Assembly: GCF_030816015.1 (NCBI RefSeq)
Contig: NZ_JAUSXN010000001.1
Location: 5,952,001-6,016,000 of the forward strand
DNA length: 64,000 nucleotides
From: Pedobacter sp. W3I1
Lineage (GTDB): Bacteria; Bacteroidota; Bacteroidia; Sphingobacteriales; Sphingobacteriaceae
Direction of reading: 5' to 3'
Positions 8,774 to 18,759 of this stretch are shown in pieces. The stretch's first letter is position 1. Every line of letters begins with the position of its first letter. Under the pieces are notes generated by a model. That model did not search any database. It saw only the letters and a list, made by a program, of their open reading frames with translations, and was not told the DNA's origin. The position numbers and the translations under genes are program-made.

Positions 8774-9736
8774 TTATTCGTTTACTACACCCATCGCGCA
8801 GAATTTTTCAATTCTTTGTTCAATCAGTTTATCCGTTTTTAGTTTACCTAAAGCAGCTAAATCTTTAATCAGGTAATCTTTTAAAGTTCTGCCCATTAAC
8901 TCCGGATCCTGATGTGCACCTCCAAGCGGCTCAGGAATAATGCCATCAATTAGTTTGTTGCCAAACATATCATCAGAAGTCAATTTTAAGCATTCAGCAG
9001 CTTTCTCTTTAAAATCCCAGCTTCTCCATAAAATAGAGGAACAAGATTCAGGAGAGATTACCGAGTACCAGGTGTGCTCTAACATATATACTTTATCACC
9101 GATACCGATACCTAAAGCACCTCCGGAAGCACCTTCACCAACAACAACGCAGATAATCGGCACGCGTAGGATAGACATTTCCAATAAGTTTCTGGCAATA
9201 GCCTCACCTTGTCCACGTTCTTCAGCCTCTAAACCAGGGTAAGCACCCATAGTATCAATAAAAGAAACAACCGGTTTATTAAATTTTTCAGCCAAACGCA
9301 TTAAACGTAAAGCTTTACGGTAACCTTCCGGATTGGCCATACCGAAATTGCGAAACTGACGCTCTTTGGTATTTTTACCTTTTTGGTGACCAATAATCAT
9401 TACCGTTTGACCATTTATAGAAGCAAAACCGCCAATAATTGCTTTATCATCTTTAACCGTTCTATCGCCGTGCATTTCAATAAAATCATCGCAGATCATA
9501 TTGATATAATCGAGGGTTTGCGGGCGATCAGGGTGACGGCTCATCTGAACCTTGTTCCAACCGGTTAAATTTTTATATAAGTTATTGGTAGTTTCATCTA
9601 ATTTACTATCAAGCTCGTCTAAAGTGGCAGACATATCTACCTTAGTTTTTTCGGCAACTTGCTTAACCTTTTCTATCTGCTGAACTAAATCGGCAATAGG
9701 TTTTTCAAAATCGAATGATGTTTTTATTTGCTGCAT
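8774..9736 (-). CDS. accA: Acetyl-CoA carboxylase carboxyltransferase subunit alpha
   Basis: This 320-residue protein is the normal length for AccA. It starts MQQIKTSFDFEKPIADLVQQ with the typical N-terminal helical segment. The carboxyltransferase crotonase-like core includes GHQKGKNTKERQFRNFGM, PEGYRKALRLM, FIDTMGAYPGLEAEERGQGE and GEGASGGALGIG. With AccD it transfers the carboxyl group from biotin-BCCP to acetyl-CoA, the first committed step of fatty acid synthesis, in the cytoplasm. It is monocistronic here, with its own terminator, converging with the GT117 pair. No anomalies. Confidence 0.97.
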   Translation of the reverse strand: MQQIKTSFDFEKPIADLVQQIEKVKQVAEKTKVDMSATLDELDSKLDETTNNLYKNLTGWNKVQMSRHPDRPQTLDYINMICDDFIEMHGDRTVKDDKAIIGGFASINGQTVMIIGHQKGKNTKERQFRNFGMANPEGYRKALRLMRLAEKFNKPVVSFIDTMGAYPGLEAEERGQGEAIARNLLEMSILRVPIICVVVGEGASGGALGIGIGDKVYMLEHTWYSVISPESCSSILWRSWDFKEKAAECLKLTSDDMFGNKLIDGIIPEPLGGAHQDPELMGRTLKDYLIKDLAALGKLKTDKLIEQRIEKFCAMGVVNE

Positions 9737-9904
9737 AATTGAACCACAAAAATAAGTAATTATTTTTAGTTTGTAGTGAACAGTTTTTTGTTTGCGTTTT
9801 TGAGGGAATAAATCGCTTTATCGTATAGGCAAATTAGCATTGCAAATACACTGTTTATCCTTTCCATTTTTTTGATTTGGAAAACAATTACAGTATTTTT
9901 TCGG

Positions 9905-10165
9905 TTAGAGCAGTCCCGCCCCCGTTTCTGCCGATTGAAAACCTGTGAAACAAGCAAGAATACCATAAGTAAACAAAAACAGATGCTTAAATCGGCATCT
10001 CACTCCGGTCGGGTTTAGTTTATTCCGGTTTCTGCAACTATGAGGGGCTTCCGGGCCACCGCCCTAACCTACCTAGCCCTGATTGCAATGGAAAGCACGC
10101 AAGCGAGGCACGAGTGCGGACTTGCAATGTAAAGCAGGACGAACGATAATGTTTATGTTGACCCT
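9905..10165. repeat. Divergent copy of the large intergenic repeat family
   Basis: Within the gene-free stretch 9737-10302 this segment shares the words GAAAACCTGTGAAACAAGCAAG, ACCATAA, GCTTAAATCGG and GGGTTTAG, in the same order, with the three tandem units at 18371-19446. It continues with a GATTGCAATGGAAAGCACGC... segment related to 40700-40765. The rest of the gap (9737-9900) is AT-rich with nothing recognisable. Confidence 0.65.
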
Positions 10166-10257
10166 GCGCTCTGAATAAATCGAAAATTACTTTAAAGCAT
10201 TGACAATAATTAGCTTGCAGGTGAAATCTCTAAGCGATTTATCTGAATTCGCTCAAA

Positions 10258-10296
10258 GATTTCTCCATTCCGTTGCACTTCAGTCGAAATGACGAC
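10258..10296. repeat. Short intergenic repeat (CTCCATTCCGTTGCACTTC type)
   Basis: ATTTCTCCATTCCGTTGCAC followed by TTCAGTCGAAATGACG is a stock intergenic word of many Bacteroidota genomes (recalled, not searched). It ends just beyond the 3' end of the S10 peptidase gene. Confidence 0.4.
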
Positions 10297-10302
10297 CGAT
10301 TT

Positions 10303-11863
10303 TTAGAACTTAGCGGCCTCGCCTGCTTTTGGTAATGCTTTTTTAATAAACTCACGGATATGGTTATTCGCCGTTTTCAAATCATCCTTACGTAGGTACA
10401 TCATGTGCCCACTACGGTAACCTTCCCAGCTCATACGGTCCTGCAGTTTACCAGCTGCATCTAACTGCCACATGCTGTATTTGGCGTTGAAATAATCGCA
10501 GGCCCCCATCATAATAACCCGATTGCACCAATAAATGCAGATAAGGATTCTGTGCCATGGCCTGACGGAGATTATCGCCGGTCTGATCTCCAGATTTATC
10601 CCATGGATACACGGAACCGAACATATTGTATTTTAAATCGGTTTTATAATTCAGTTCGTTACGGATGTACATATTAATGGCTGGCGTAAAGGAATGTAAC
10701 CACGAAGTTAGTTCTGCATTGTAATCAGGTCCTTCGCCGGCACTCATTTTATCGATACCACGATAGCGCGAATCTAACCTGCCAACGGTAAAACCTTTAT
10801 CTCTTAACAGTTCTTTCCAAAAGAAATCAGCAGGTACATTAAGGTTATAATCTAATATCACTTTTTCTGAAAGACCAGAATAACGGGCCATTTTTACGGC
10901 AATGGCTTTCTTTTTATCGGGGCTCAACATCCCCCCTTGCGAAATTGCAGGAATTAACTCATTAATGGTAAAACTTTCCACTTCAGGAAGCATCGCCGTT
11001 AAATCTTTACTTTGTAAATCGGCTGACAAGGCTTTATGGTACCAGGCGGTAGCTGCAAAATACGGTAAACGCAAAGCTGCATCAACTGGGCCGCTACGTT
11101 CAATGCCGAGTTCGGTTGGCGAAACCAATACCACGCCGTTTAAATACATCCACTGGCTGTTCTGCAGCTCTAAAGCTAAGCCTGAAACGCGTGTGGTACC
11201 ATAACTTTCGCCAATTAAAAATTTTGGCGATGCCCAACGGTTATTGCGGGTTACAAAAGTATTGATCCACTCAGCTAAATACTTAATATCTACACGAACA
11301 CCAAAAAACTTATTGGTGGGAATATCTTTGCTCACTGCTCTCGAATAACCTGTGTTAACCGGATCGATGTAGATAATATCGGCAACATCTAAAATAGAAT
11401 ATGGATTTTCTTTATAACCATAAGGCTGCACGGGATAACCTTCGTCATCAATATTCAAAACCACAGGACCAGTATAGGCAATGTGCATCCAAACTGAAGC
11501 CGAACCCGGGCCGCCGTTAAAAGAGATTACTAAAGGTCGCTTATCACGATTTTGCACATCACTGCGTTCGTAATAAGTATAAAACAAACCTGCAATTGGT
11601 TTTCCATCTTCATCCCAAACAGGCAGCGTACCTGTTATAGCCTTATAGGGAACGGATTTACCATCGATGGTTACCGCGTGATTGGTAACGACCGAGCTCT
11701 CCACTTTAATGGTCCTTTCGTTTGCTGAAGATTTAGGTTCGTCTTTAACGGTAACCTGGGTAGTGGTTACAGTTTCTTTAGATTGGCTTTTCCTTGGTTC
11801 TTGTTGTGCATATGCAAAAATGCCCATGCTTAAAAATGTAGCGAGTATAAATCTGAATTTCAT
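10303..11863 (-). pseudogene. Secreted S10-family serine carboxypeptidase, frameshifted near the C-terminus
   Basis: Peptidase S10 (carboxypeptidase Y-like) enzymes remove C-terminal residues from peptides. The start MKFRFILATFLSMGIFAYAQ gives a clear Sec signal peptide; an in-frame Met nine codons upstream is less likely. The fold contains ISFNGGPGSASVWMH (oxyanion region) and the nucleophile motif GESYG with Ser at residue 220. The frame breaks in a run of five G (complement at 10503-10507). Frame 1 reads SGYYDGGLRL and ends at 10448. Removing one G gives SGYYDGACDYFNAKYSMW and continues to a normal end at 10303. The second frame holds the probable catalytic His (SGHMMYL), so the frame-1 product would be inactive. 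Sequencing or assembly error is equally possible. It lies downstream of, and is separated by a terminator from, the SusCD pair. Confidence 0.85.
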
Positions 11864-11991
11864 TGTTTTGGTTTGGTTTCTAAATATCAAACTATTGCGG
11901 CGTTAATCAAAAAGCGCATTAGAAATGTTACTAAACAACCCATATTGCTTGTGGTACTGTATTAACTTGAGTTTTACAAACCAAAAAGCAT

Positions 11992-12025
11992 AAAAAAAGC
12001 CGACACTGCATATTGCAATGTCGGC
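11992..12025 (-). terminator. Terminator of the FecR-SusC-SusD operon
   Basis: On the minus strand GCCGACATTGCA pairs with TGCAGTGTCGGC (one G-U) around ATA and is followed by T7, 26 bases beyond the SusD stop. Confidence 0.9.
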
Positions 12026-12050
12026 CAGTAAAAAACCGGGATGATATTAA

Positions 12051-13631
12051 TTATTTATCCCACCAAACTTTTCCTACGAGCTTATCGCCTCCCGGAACAG
12101 CGGCTGATGCAGCTTTATAGTTTACTGCATTAGTAACGCCTTCGAAAAGTGGATAAGGGAACCTACGCGGAATTGAACCGCCCGTATTGGTATTTGGATA
12201 TACAATAGGCACCAGTGCAGGAATACCTGTTCTTCTCCAGTTCGACCAGGCCTCATAAAAATCGAGCATGGTAATAGTATGGGCCCAATATTGAGTACCG
12301 ATCATATCTAAACCGTTGGCCGCTACATATGGATGGGCGATTAAATAAGTCGCGGCATCTGTTCCGCTTACCGCCATTGATGCATCATATTGAGAAAGAT
12401 AAGTCATTGCAGAGGTAACTCCAGCATTGTAATGCGTAGCAGCCGAACCGCCAATACCATAACGTTGTGCCGCCTCTGCCCAAAGCAGTTCGGTTTCTGC
12501 ATAGGTAAGAATAAAGGTATTGCCATCTCTTTTCAACATCCCCGGGTTTGGAGAAGAATAATCAGTAAAATCGGTATAAGAAGGGTCCTGACGAACATCT
12601 CTTCCTCCAATACCACTTAAATCTTTACCATTTGGCATCCCTTTTTGTACGGCAGGATTAGTAACGAAAGCAGGATTTTGAACCTTGGTGCCATCAGTTA
12701 AATACAATTTGGTTACCGCTACCTTACCTAAACGAGGGTCGTTATTGGCCTTTAAATAATTGATAAAGGTATTGCTCCACCTGGTGTAATAATTCTCCTG
12801 ACCACCATCGCCTAATAAAACCTGCGCATTTCTATTTTGCGTTACCCGGGCACCATTGGCATCGTGTTTAAAGAAAGCATTATCTGCATCGCCAGTCATG
12901 GTTTTGCCAACTGCTTTATTGATGTAGGCCTGCGCTAAAGTAGCATCAGCTTTGGTTAGCCTCATGGCCATGCGGAGCATTAAACTATTTCCGAAACGTT
13001 TCCATTTTGCAATGTCGCCAGCAAAAATAAGATCTCCTGTTACTTTATCACCACTGGCATTTAAGGCAGTACTCGCCTCATCAACCTCTTTTAACAGATC
13101 GGTATATATAGCTTGTTGTGTATCATATTTAGGATATAAGTTTGCCGTATAATATCCTCTTCCTGCATCAAAATAAGGTATATCGCCGTATAGATCTGTT
13201 AATCGCTCAAAAATCAGGGCTTTCCAGATTCTACCCATCTGATAGACGTTATTATATTGAGTTTTTCCTTTGGTAAACTCCACTAAATCTGCAGCGTACT
13301 TCACCTGATCTGGATAAGCTTTTTCCCAATAAGCAGCTGTATAACCTTCATTTAGCATGTATTTGTCACCTGCCCAATAACTGATAACGGAGGACATGCC
13401 CTGCATCATCGTAGAAGCATAAATTAAATTTCCTCTCCAGGTTTCATAAGCAAAATCGATGCTCCCGGTATAATTTAACTGAGCCGTAGATAAAAGGAAG
13501 TTCGGATTATATTGCTCCTGGCCAATAGCTGTTGGATCTGTATTAATTTTTTCGAAGTCTTTTGTACAACCAGCTATCAGGACTAATCCAGATAATAAAA
13601 GTGGTACGTATAATTTTATGATCGTTTTCAT
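12051..13631 (-). CDS. SusD/RagB-type nutrient-binding lipoprotein (SusD-like_2 group)
   Basis: This surface lipoprotein forms the lid over a SusC transporter. With the start MKTIIKLYVPLLLSGLVLIA it is 526 residues. The lipobox is LIAGC, followed by TKDFEKINTDPT, the typical N-terminus of the PF12771-like SusD subgroup. An all-alpha TPR-like body follows (WKALIFERLTDLYGDIPY, a signature near residue 135) and a C-terminal WSNWRRTGIPAL motif. The frame stays open 11 codons further upstream into the end of the SusC gene; the chosen start leaves a 19-base gap. It pairs with the SusC next door. The ligand is unknown; this SusD subgroup is not diagnostic for glycans, so peptides are possible. Confidence 0.9.
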   Translation of the reverse strand: MKTIIKLYVPLLLSGLVLIAGCTKDFEKINTDPTAIGQEQYNPNFLLSTAQLNYTGSIDFAYETWRGNLIYASTMMQGMSSVISYWAGDKYMLNEGYTAAYWEKAYPDQVKYAADLVEFTKGKTQYNNVYQMGRIWKALIFERLTDLYGDIPYFDAGRGYYTANLYPKYDTQQAIYTDLLKEVDEASTALNASGDKVTGDLIFAGDIAKWKRFGNSLMLRMAMRLTKADATLAQAYINKAVGKTMTGDADNAFFKHDANGARVTQNRNAQVLLGDGGQENYYTRWSNTFINYLKANNDPRLGKVAVTKLYLTDGTKVQNPAFVTNPAVQKGMPNGKDLSGIGGRDVRQDPSYTDFTDYSSPNPGMLKRDGNTFILTYAETELLWAEAAQRYGIGGSAATHYNAGVTSAMTYLSQYDASMAVSGTDAATYLIAHPYVAANGLDMIGTQYWAHTITMLDFYEAWSNWRRTGIPALVPIVYPNTNTGGSIPRRFPYPLFEGVTNAVNYKAASAAVPGGDKLVGKVWWDK

Positions 13632-13650
13632 TTTCAATTCGTTTAAAGGA

Positions 13651-16600
13651 TTATAACTTAACACTTAAATTTAAACCGTAGGTACGCACGGGTGGCACAC
13701 CACCTAACTCCATACCCGGAATTGTTGCATTATAGCTCGATTCGGGATCGATGTTATCGGTTTTTTTCATGATGATAAATAAGTTACGACCAACGAAACT
13801 TACATTTAAGCCTTTAATCTTATTATTGAACAGCTTTCCAGGGAAATTATAACCCAGAATAACCTGTCTGAACTTGATAAAACTTGCATCCTGAACAAAC
13901 TGTTTTGAAACATTATTAGCGAAAGTGCTGTAATAATTTGCGGCATTTACGCCTAAAGCCTCACGGTTTTCTAAAGTGGCCTGGTGCAAACCAAATACAT
14001 AACCATAATAATCAGTGGCAGAGAAAATTTTACCGCCCCATTTACCATCAATCAGGAAGGAAAGATTAATGCCCTTATAATTAAACTCATTATTCCAACC
14101 AGCAGTCCATTTATTATAGGCCGAACCATAAGGTTTCAATTCACCTCTTTCCGGGATCCCGTCGGTACCCTTAACAATATTGCCATTGGCATCGTACTTA
14201 TAATCGTAAGCCATTACCTGTGCAATAGCAAGCCCTTCCAGGTTTTGTAAAAAGCCTACGTTGCTTCTTGAGGTGGCTAGTGGCTGAGAAGCTGTACCAG
14301 GAGCAAGTGTTAACACTTTATTATCGTTATAAGAGCCATTTAAAGTAGAGGTCCAGCTAAAATCTTTATTCTTTAACACCACACCAGATACTAAAGCTTC
14401 TACTCCTTTATTCTGTAATCGACCGATATTTAAAATTGCAGCGCTATAACCTGTTGTTGTAGAAGCAGGAACAGCCAGAATTTCATCTTTCGATTTTTTG
14501 CTGTACCAGGTAAAATCGAAGTTAAGGCGATCGCCAAAAAACTTCATTTCAGTACCAATCTCTAATTCTGTAGCACTTGATGCTTTTAAAGTAGCGTTTG
14601 GTATTGAAGAATTAACAATATTACCCAATGAGTTTCCATTCACTGTTTCACTACGTAAATTATAGTATAGCTGGGTTTGGAACGGATAAGTAGCCTGTCC
14701 AACCATTGCATAACCCGCCCTCAATTTACCAAAACTCAAAAAAGATGGTTTCCATAACTCTGAGAAAACAAATGAACCGCTAATAGACGGATAGATACTA
14801 TTGAGTTTATTATCTTTCCCCGGGGTTGCCAAGGTAGAAAACCAGTCGTTACGCGCACTTCCGGTTAAATATAAAATATCTTTGTAGGTTAACTCCAAAG
14901 TTCCGTAAACAGATTGTGTTTCCTGATCAGTTTGATAAATCCCAACGGCCTTACCTCCGGTATTAGCTAAATTGTAAACGCCAAAAATCTGGAAAGATCC
15001 GCCTGTATTGGTGGTTCCGGCACCTTTCGTACGGCGATAACTGGCACCAAAATTAGGGGTAATCGAAAAATCATCAATTTTAAATGATTTACCAATCAAC
15101 GCATCAACGTTAAGGTCGGAGAATTTACTAATCTGTTCGGTATAGCCTCCATCGGCATCGTAAGCCGTACCAGATGGGGTAATGCCTAAATAATTATCGT
15201 TATAAGCATCTCTACCGGCTCGTGCTTGTAAAAACAGTCCGTTGTCGAAGGTATACTTTGCACTAACAGAGCTCATTAAACGCTCTCTTTTTGTATTGTG
15301 GATAAAATCATAAGCGGCAAACCAAGGGTTGGTAGCATAGGTATTACCTGTATTGTATGAAAGCTCGCTTTCATCAGCTTTTTTTCCAGGCTTTAAGGTT
15401 TCGATGTTAACACTGGTTGGTAAAAACGCAGCATTATAATTGGCATTACCTGCACCATCTGAAACCATTGGGCGATTATTTGCCTGTTCTAAAATGTAGT
15501 TGAAACGTGCATCAATCACCAAATTTTTAATGGGATCGAAAGTGCCCGATAAGGTAAAATTTTGTCTGTTTAAGCCAGAATTAGGTACAACCGACCTGTT
15601 GGTTAAATCGCTTGCCGATAAGCGCATTACACCACCAGTAAAAGATTTGTTTAATGCCAGGGTATTGGTAAAGGTTCCCCCTGTTCTATAAAAATCTTCT
15701 ATATTATTTTCCTGGGCTGAATAGGGTCTGCTTACCCCATCAAATTGAACCACATTAGATCCATCTAATTTTGCGCCCCAGCTCGAACCGCCCACTTGCG
15801 CGGCTGCTGTTGCATCAGTGGGCTTTACACCATTGGCGCCCTGACCATAAACATATTGCCAGTTGGTCCTATCCATTACCTGCTCGGCAACATAATTACT
15901 GCTAAATTCGATGCTATTCCCTTTCCCACTTTTTGTGGTGATCAGGATTACACCTGCTTTAGCTCTGTTACCATAAAGGGCCGAAGCTGCTGCTCCCTTC
16001 AATACCGAAATACTTTCAATATCATCTGGGTTTAAGTTACTTATCGCATCGCCCAAATCCGGAGCATTATCGTATTGCCCACCATTATTACCAATGCCAA
16101 TAACACTATTAAAGCCAACAGGAGCGCTTTCCATCGGAATACCATTTACAACATAAAGTGGTTGACTTGATGGCCCCATGCTCGAAACGCCACGGATAGT
16201 AACGTTTGTGGCAGCCCCAGCACCACCCGAAGTACCTGCAATATCTAGACCTGCCACTTTACCTACCAAAGAGTTGGTAATGTTATTTTCGCGTGCCTGT
16301 GTTAAGGTTTCGCCCCCAATCTGCGTAACCGAATAGCCTAAAGCTCTTCTTTCTTTTTTAATACCTAAAGCAGTAACCACCACATCGGTAAGTTGCTTGG
16401 TATCTTCTGATAATACGATCGAGATACTGGTTTGCGATCCAATTGAAATTTCTTTCGTCTGAAAACCTGCATAAGAAACCACTAAAACGGCATTTTCAGG
16501 CGCATTTAAGGCGAATTCACCATTCACATCGGTTGAAGTGCCTATGCCTGTTCCTTTAACCCTAACGGTTGCTCCGGGCAAAGCACCTCCAAGTGCATCC

Positions 16601-16992
16601 TTCACCGTTCCAGAAATTGGGACTTCTTTATTTTTGCTAATGACAATTAAACCGCCATCAGAAACAGAATATTTCAAGTTGGTTCTGTTTAAAATGGCTG
16701 CCAATACATCAGTAACCAAAGTATTGGTTACGGTAATGCTTACATCCTTGTTTACCGGAACGTAAGAAGAGCTGTAAACAAAATGGTAACTGCTTTGCTG
16801 CTCAATAATCTGTAATACCCTGGCTAGCTTTGTTTTCTTAACATCTAAAGAAATTTTTTCCTGGGAAAAAACCGATGCCGAAACATTAAGACAGGTAATG
16901 AAAACCATAATACAGGCTAGTTTCATTAGCATAATGAATTTTAGAAGCGCTTTATATTTTGGGCGCCCTTGCAGTAAGTAATAATAAATCAT
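13651..16992 (-). CDS. SusC/RagA TonB-dependent receptor with N-terminal STN signalling domain
   Basis: Outer-membrane TonB-dependent importer of about 1113 residues from MIYYYLLQGRPKYKALLKF; an in-frame Met 13 codons upstream is less typical. Order: signal/anchor (1-44, ending NVSASVFSQ), STN domain (about 48-100, LARVLQIIEQQSSYHFVY), carboxypeptidase-D-like plug extension (about 115-195, VKDALGGALPGATVRVKG), plug with the SusC signature VLKGAAASALYGNRAKAGV (about 320), and a 22-strand barrel ending in VRTYGLNLSVKL. The STN domain is the part that contacts FecR in trans-envelope signalling, consistent with fecR 120 bases upstream and an ECF sigma gene beyond. Substrate unknown. Confidence 0.93.
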   Translation of the reverse strand: MIYYYLLQGRPKYKALLKFIMLMKLACIMVFITCLNVSASVFSQEKISLDVKKTKLARVLQIIEQQSSYHFVYSSSYVPVNKDVSITVTNTLVTDVLAAILNRTNLKYSVSDGGLIVISKNKEVPISGTVKDALGGALPGATVRVKGTGIGTSTDVNGEFALNAPENAVLVVSYAGFQTKEISIGSQTSISIVLSEDTKQLTDVVVTALGIKKERRALGYSVTQIGGETLTQARENNITNSLVGKVAGLDIAGTSGGAGAATNVTIRGVSSMGPSSQPLYVVNGIPMESAPVGFNSVIGIGNNGGQYDNAPDLGDAISNLNPDDIESISVLKGAAASALYGNRAKAGVILITTKSGKGNSIEFSSNYVAEQVMDRTNWQYVYGQGANGVKPTDATAAAQVGGSSWGAKLDGSNVVQFDGVSRPYSAQENNIEDFYRTGGTFTNTLALNKSFTGGVMRLSASDLTNRSVVPNSGLNRQNFTLSGTFDPIKNLVIDARFNYILEQANNRPMVSDGAGNANYNAAFLPTSVNIETLKPGKKADESELSYNTGNTYATNPWFAAYDFIHNTKRERLMSSVSAKYTFDNGLFLQARAGRDAYNDNYLGITPSGTAYDADGGYTEQISKFSDLNVDALIGKSFKIDDFSITPNFGASYRRTKGAGTTNTGGSFQIFGVYNLANTGGKAVGIYQTDQETQSVYGTLELTYKDILYLTGSARNDWFSTLATPGKDNKLNSIYPSISGSFVFSELWKPSFLSFGKLRAGYAMVGQATYPFQTQLYYNLRSETVNGNSLGNIVNSSIPNATLKASSATELEIGTEMKFFGDRLNFDFTWYSKKSKDEILAVPASTTTGYSAAILNIGRLQNKGVEALVSGVVLKNKDFSWTSTLNGSYNDNKVLTLAPGTASQPLATSRSNVGFLQNLEGLAIAQVMAYDYKYDANGNIVKGTDGIPERGELKPYGSAYNKWTAGWNNEFNYKGINLSFLIDGKWGGKIFSATDYYGYVFGLHQATLENREALGVNAANYYSTFANNVSKQFVQDASFIKFRQVILGYNFPGKLFNNKIKGLNVSFVGRNLFIIMKKTDNIDPESSYNATIPGMELGGVPPVRTYGLNLSVKL

Positions 16993-17080
16993 ATTTTTGT
17001 TTTTTTGGTTGCATAAAGTTCTTGGCAGCAATCTGTTTGCGCATAAACTGCCATTAATTAATCAAAAGAGAAATTGTTAA

Positions 17081-17102
17081 GGGCGGTGCTCCAACACCGT
17101 CC
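17081..17102. other. Strong hairpin between fecR and susC
   Basis: GGGCGGTGCTCCAACACCGTCC folds with an eight-pair arm and small loop. On the plus strand it is followed by T6, so it would terminate antisense transcription. On the minus strand only TTAAC follows, so in the fecR-susC direction it is more likely a weak attenuator or RNA-stability element. Confidence 0.5.
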
Positions 17103-17112
17103 TTTTTTCTTC

Positions 17113-18180
17113 CTATTTCGAGATGGTTACCTGTTTTCCTTTTATCTCATATTTAAAATTATTTTCGGTTGCTTGTAAAGCATGTAAAACTTCTTCAATA
17201 CTTTCGTTTGTTATGGTTGCCGTAAAACGGTATTTTTCAATTGAAGGATCTGTAAATTTGATTTCTACGTTATACCATTTTTCTAAAACATTCTTAATCT
17301 CATCAAAATCCTGATCATATATTTCAATCCGGTTCTGTGTCCAGGCAGTTTCTACAATGGTGCTGTCTTTAATTTTGGTGTAATGATTAATGGTAATTTC
17401 GGGCTGTAAAGCTGTAGGTTTAAGCAATTTGCTTTTTTGTTGCGATGCAACACTCTTGTAAAAAGTAACTTTCTGACTTGGTTTTAAAGTAATGGTTCCG
17501 CCATTTCCATTTACAGCTTCCATGGTGATTAGGCCACGGATTAAAGTCGCTTCTGATGTTGTTTCATCTGGATAAGCTTTTACATTAAAAGCAGTACCCA
17601 GTACATTGATGTTAAAATCGGTTGTATGCACTTTAAAAGGTTTATTTTTGTCGTGAGCTACATCAAAAAAAGCCTCGCCGGTTAAGGTCACTTCCCTACT
17701 TTGATCGTTAAAGCCTTTGGTAACCGATAAAGAACTTTTGGCGTTTAAGAGTACCGATGTTCCATCCTGAAGTTTAATTTTTTTACGTTCGCCACTTTTT
17801 GTAGTAAAAGTATAAACCTCTTGCACAACGTTTTTGGTATGGCTATCATTAAAATAGGTATTATAAACCAACACCGAACCCAACACTAAAACTAATGCTG
17901 CTGCAATTTTAAGCCATAAATAACGGTTAAGTTTAACTACTTTTGCTTCCGGAAACATCGTTTCTTTCAAACTTTCAGTCTGCTTATTTAATGGGCGTTT
18001 ATTCCCGCTCAATATCACGTAAAGTTTTTTTGCTTCTGCAATTACTGCAGCCTGCTCTGGGTGGGCATTAATGTATTTCTCCCAATATTCAATGCAAAGC
18101 TTATCGGTTCCAGCGCAATACTGCTGAAAAGTACTATCGACAAGAAAATCTTCTGCATTAAATTTACTTCTATCAACCAT
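17113..18180 (-). CDS. FecR-family anti-sigma factor
   Basis: This 355-residue protein holds its cognate ECF sigma factor until a SusC STN domain signals ligand binding. N-terminal cytosolic helical domain (1-80, with PEQAAVIAEAKKLYVILSG), one membrane helix (about 87-107, YLWLKIAAALVLVLGSVLVY), periplasmic FecR domain (about 120-220, SGERKKIKLQDGTSVLLNA and EAFFDVAHDKNKPF), and a C-terminal DUF4974/STN-like domain (about 285-355, DQDFDEIKNVLEKWYNVEI). It is followed by susC (120 bases). The likely partner sigma gene at 19535 is 1.35 kb upstream across a repeat array, an unusual gap because sigma and fecR genes are normally adjacent. Confidence 0.93.
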   Translation of the reverse strand: MVDRSKFNAEDFLVDSTFQQYCAGTDKLCIEYWEKYINAHPEQAAVIAEAKKLYVILSGNKRPLNKQTESLKETMFPEAKVVKLNRYLWLKIAAALVLVLGSVLVYNTYFNDSHTKNVVQEVYTFTTKSGERKKIKLQDGTSVLLNAKSSLSVTKGFNDQSREVTLTGEAFFDVAHDKNKPFKVHTTDFNINVLGTAFNVKAYPDETTSEATLIRGLITMEAVNGNGGTITLKPSQKVTFYKSVASQQKSKLLKPTALQPEITINHYTKIKDSTIVETAWTQNRIEIYDQDFDEIKNVLEKWYNVEIKFTDPSIEKYRFTATITNESIEEVLHALQATENNFKYEIKGKQVTISK

Positions 18181-18370
18181 TCTAATTTGCCTTTTATATA
18201 TCAGTGCCCAAAAACTTTACTTTTTCCTAAGGAAATTTTAACTTTTTTTTAATAAGGCGAAATATGTGCACTGAAAGTGGATTAAATAAAGAAATTAAAT
18301 TTGTAGGAATGCTGTTTCTAAAGTTTATAAAGAGTCGGGCAGATCTTTTTATTGTTTAAATATCTTAAGT

Positions 18371-18759
18371 TTTTGGAAAGCAAGTGCAGAAGCAATGGGG
18401 AGAGATCGTCCTGCCATCCGCTTTATCCCGATAAAAACCTGTGAAACAAGCAAGCACACCATAAAAGGCAAAAAAAATAGTGCTTAAATCAGGATGCTCG
18501 CTACTGTCAGGTTTAAGTGGCACGGCCTGCTTTACTATTTAGGGCTGCAGAGTGCAAAACGGTTAAACCGCCAAGGATCACATGCCCATTATTCCTAAAC
18601 CCGGTAGTAACGGAAATCCTTTTTATTGCTTAAAACAATATTTAACTATACGTTTATCTGCAATAAAAAGATTGGAGTGCATAACGGGGCTACAGCACCT
18701 ACGGAGACTGGAATGTTCGTTTTCACATTACGCCTAAATAATCTAGATAACTAGTCAAT
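18371..18759. repeat. Tandem large repeat, unit 1
   Basis: First of three direct repeats of about 385 bp between the fecR and sigma genes. Each unit opens with TTTTGGAAAGCA, contains AAAACCTGTGAAACAAGCAAG, then an imperfect inverted pair (AAATCnGGATGCnCGCTACTG... facing CCTAAACCCGGTAGTAACGG), and closes with GATTGGAGTGCATAACGGGG and TGGAATGTTCGTTTTCACAT. No open frame is shared by the units, so they look non-coding. The 190 bases from fecR to 18371 show nothing recognisable. Confidence 0.85.

Noticed and set aside
9766..9966. 66-codon frame downstream of the accA start region
   Set aside because: Low-complexity, Lys/Phe-rich, no neighbour or motif support, and it runs into the dispersed repeat. 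Treated as chance.
12051..18180. Assigning the ECF/FecR-linked SusCD pair to starch uptake because of the adjacent GH13 genes
   Set aside because: It has its own regulation and terminator and a different SusD subgroup. The neighbouring GH13 gene belongs to the LacI-linked locus.
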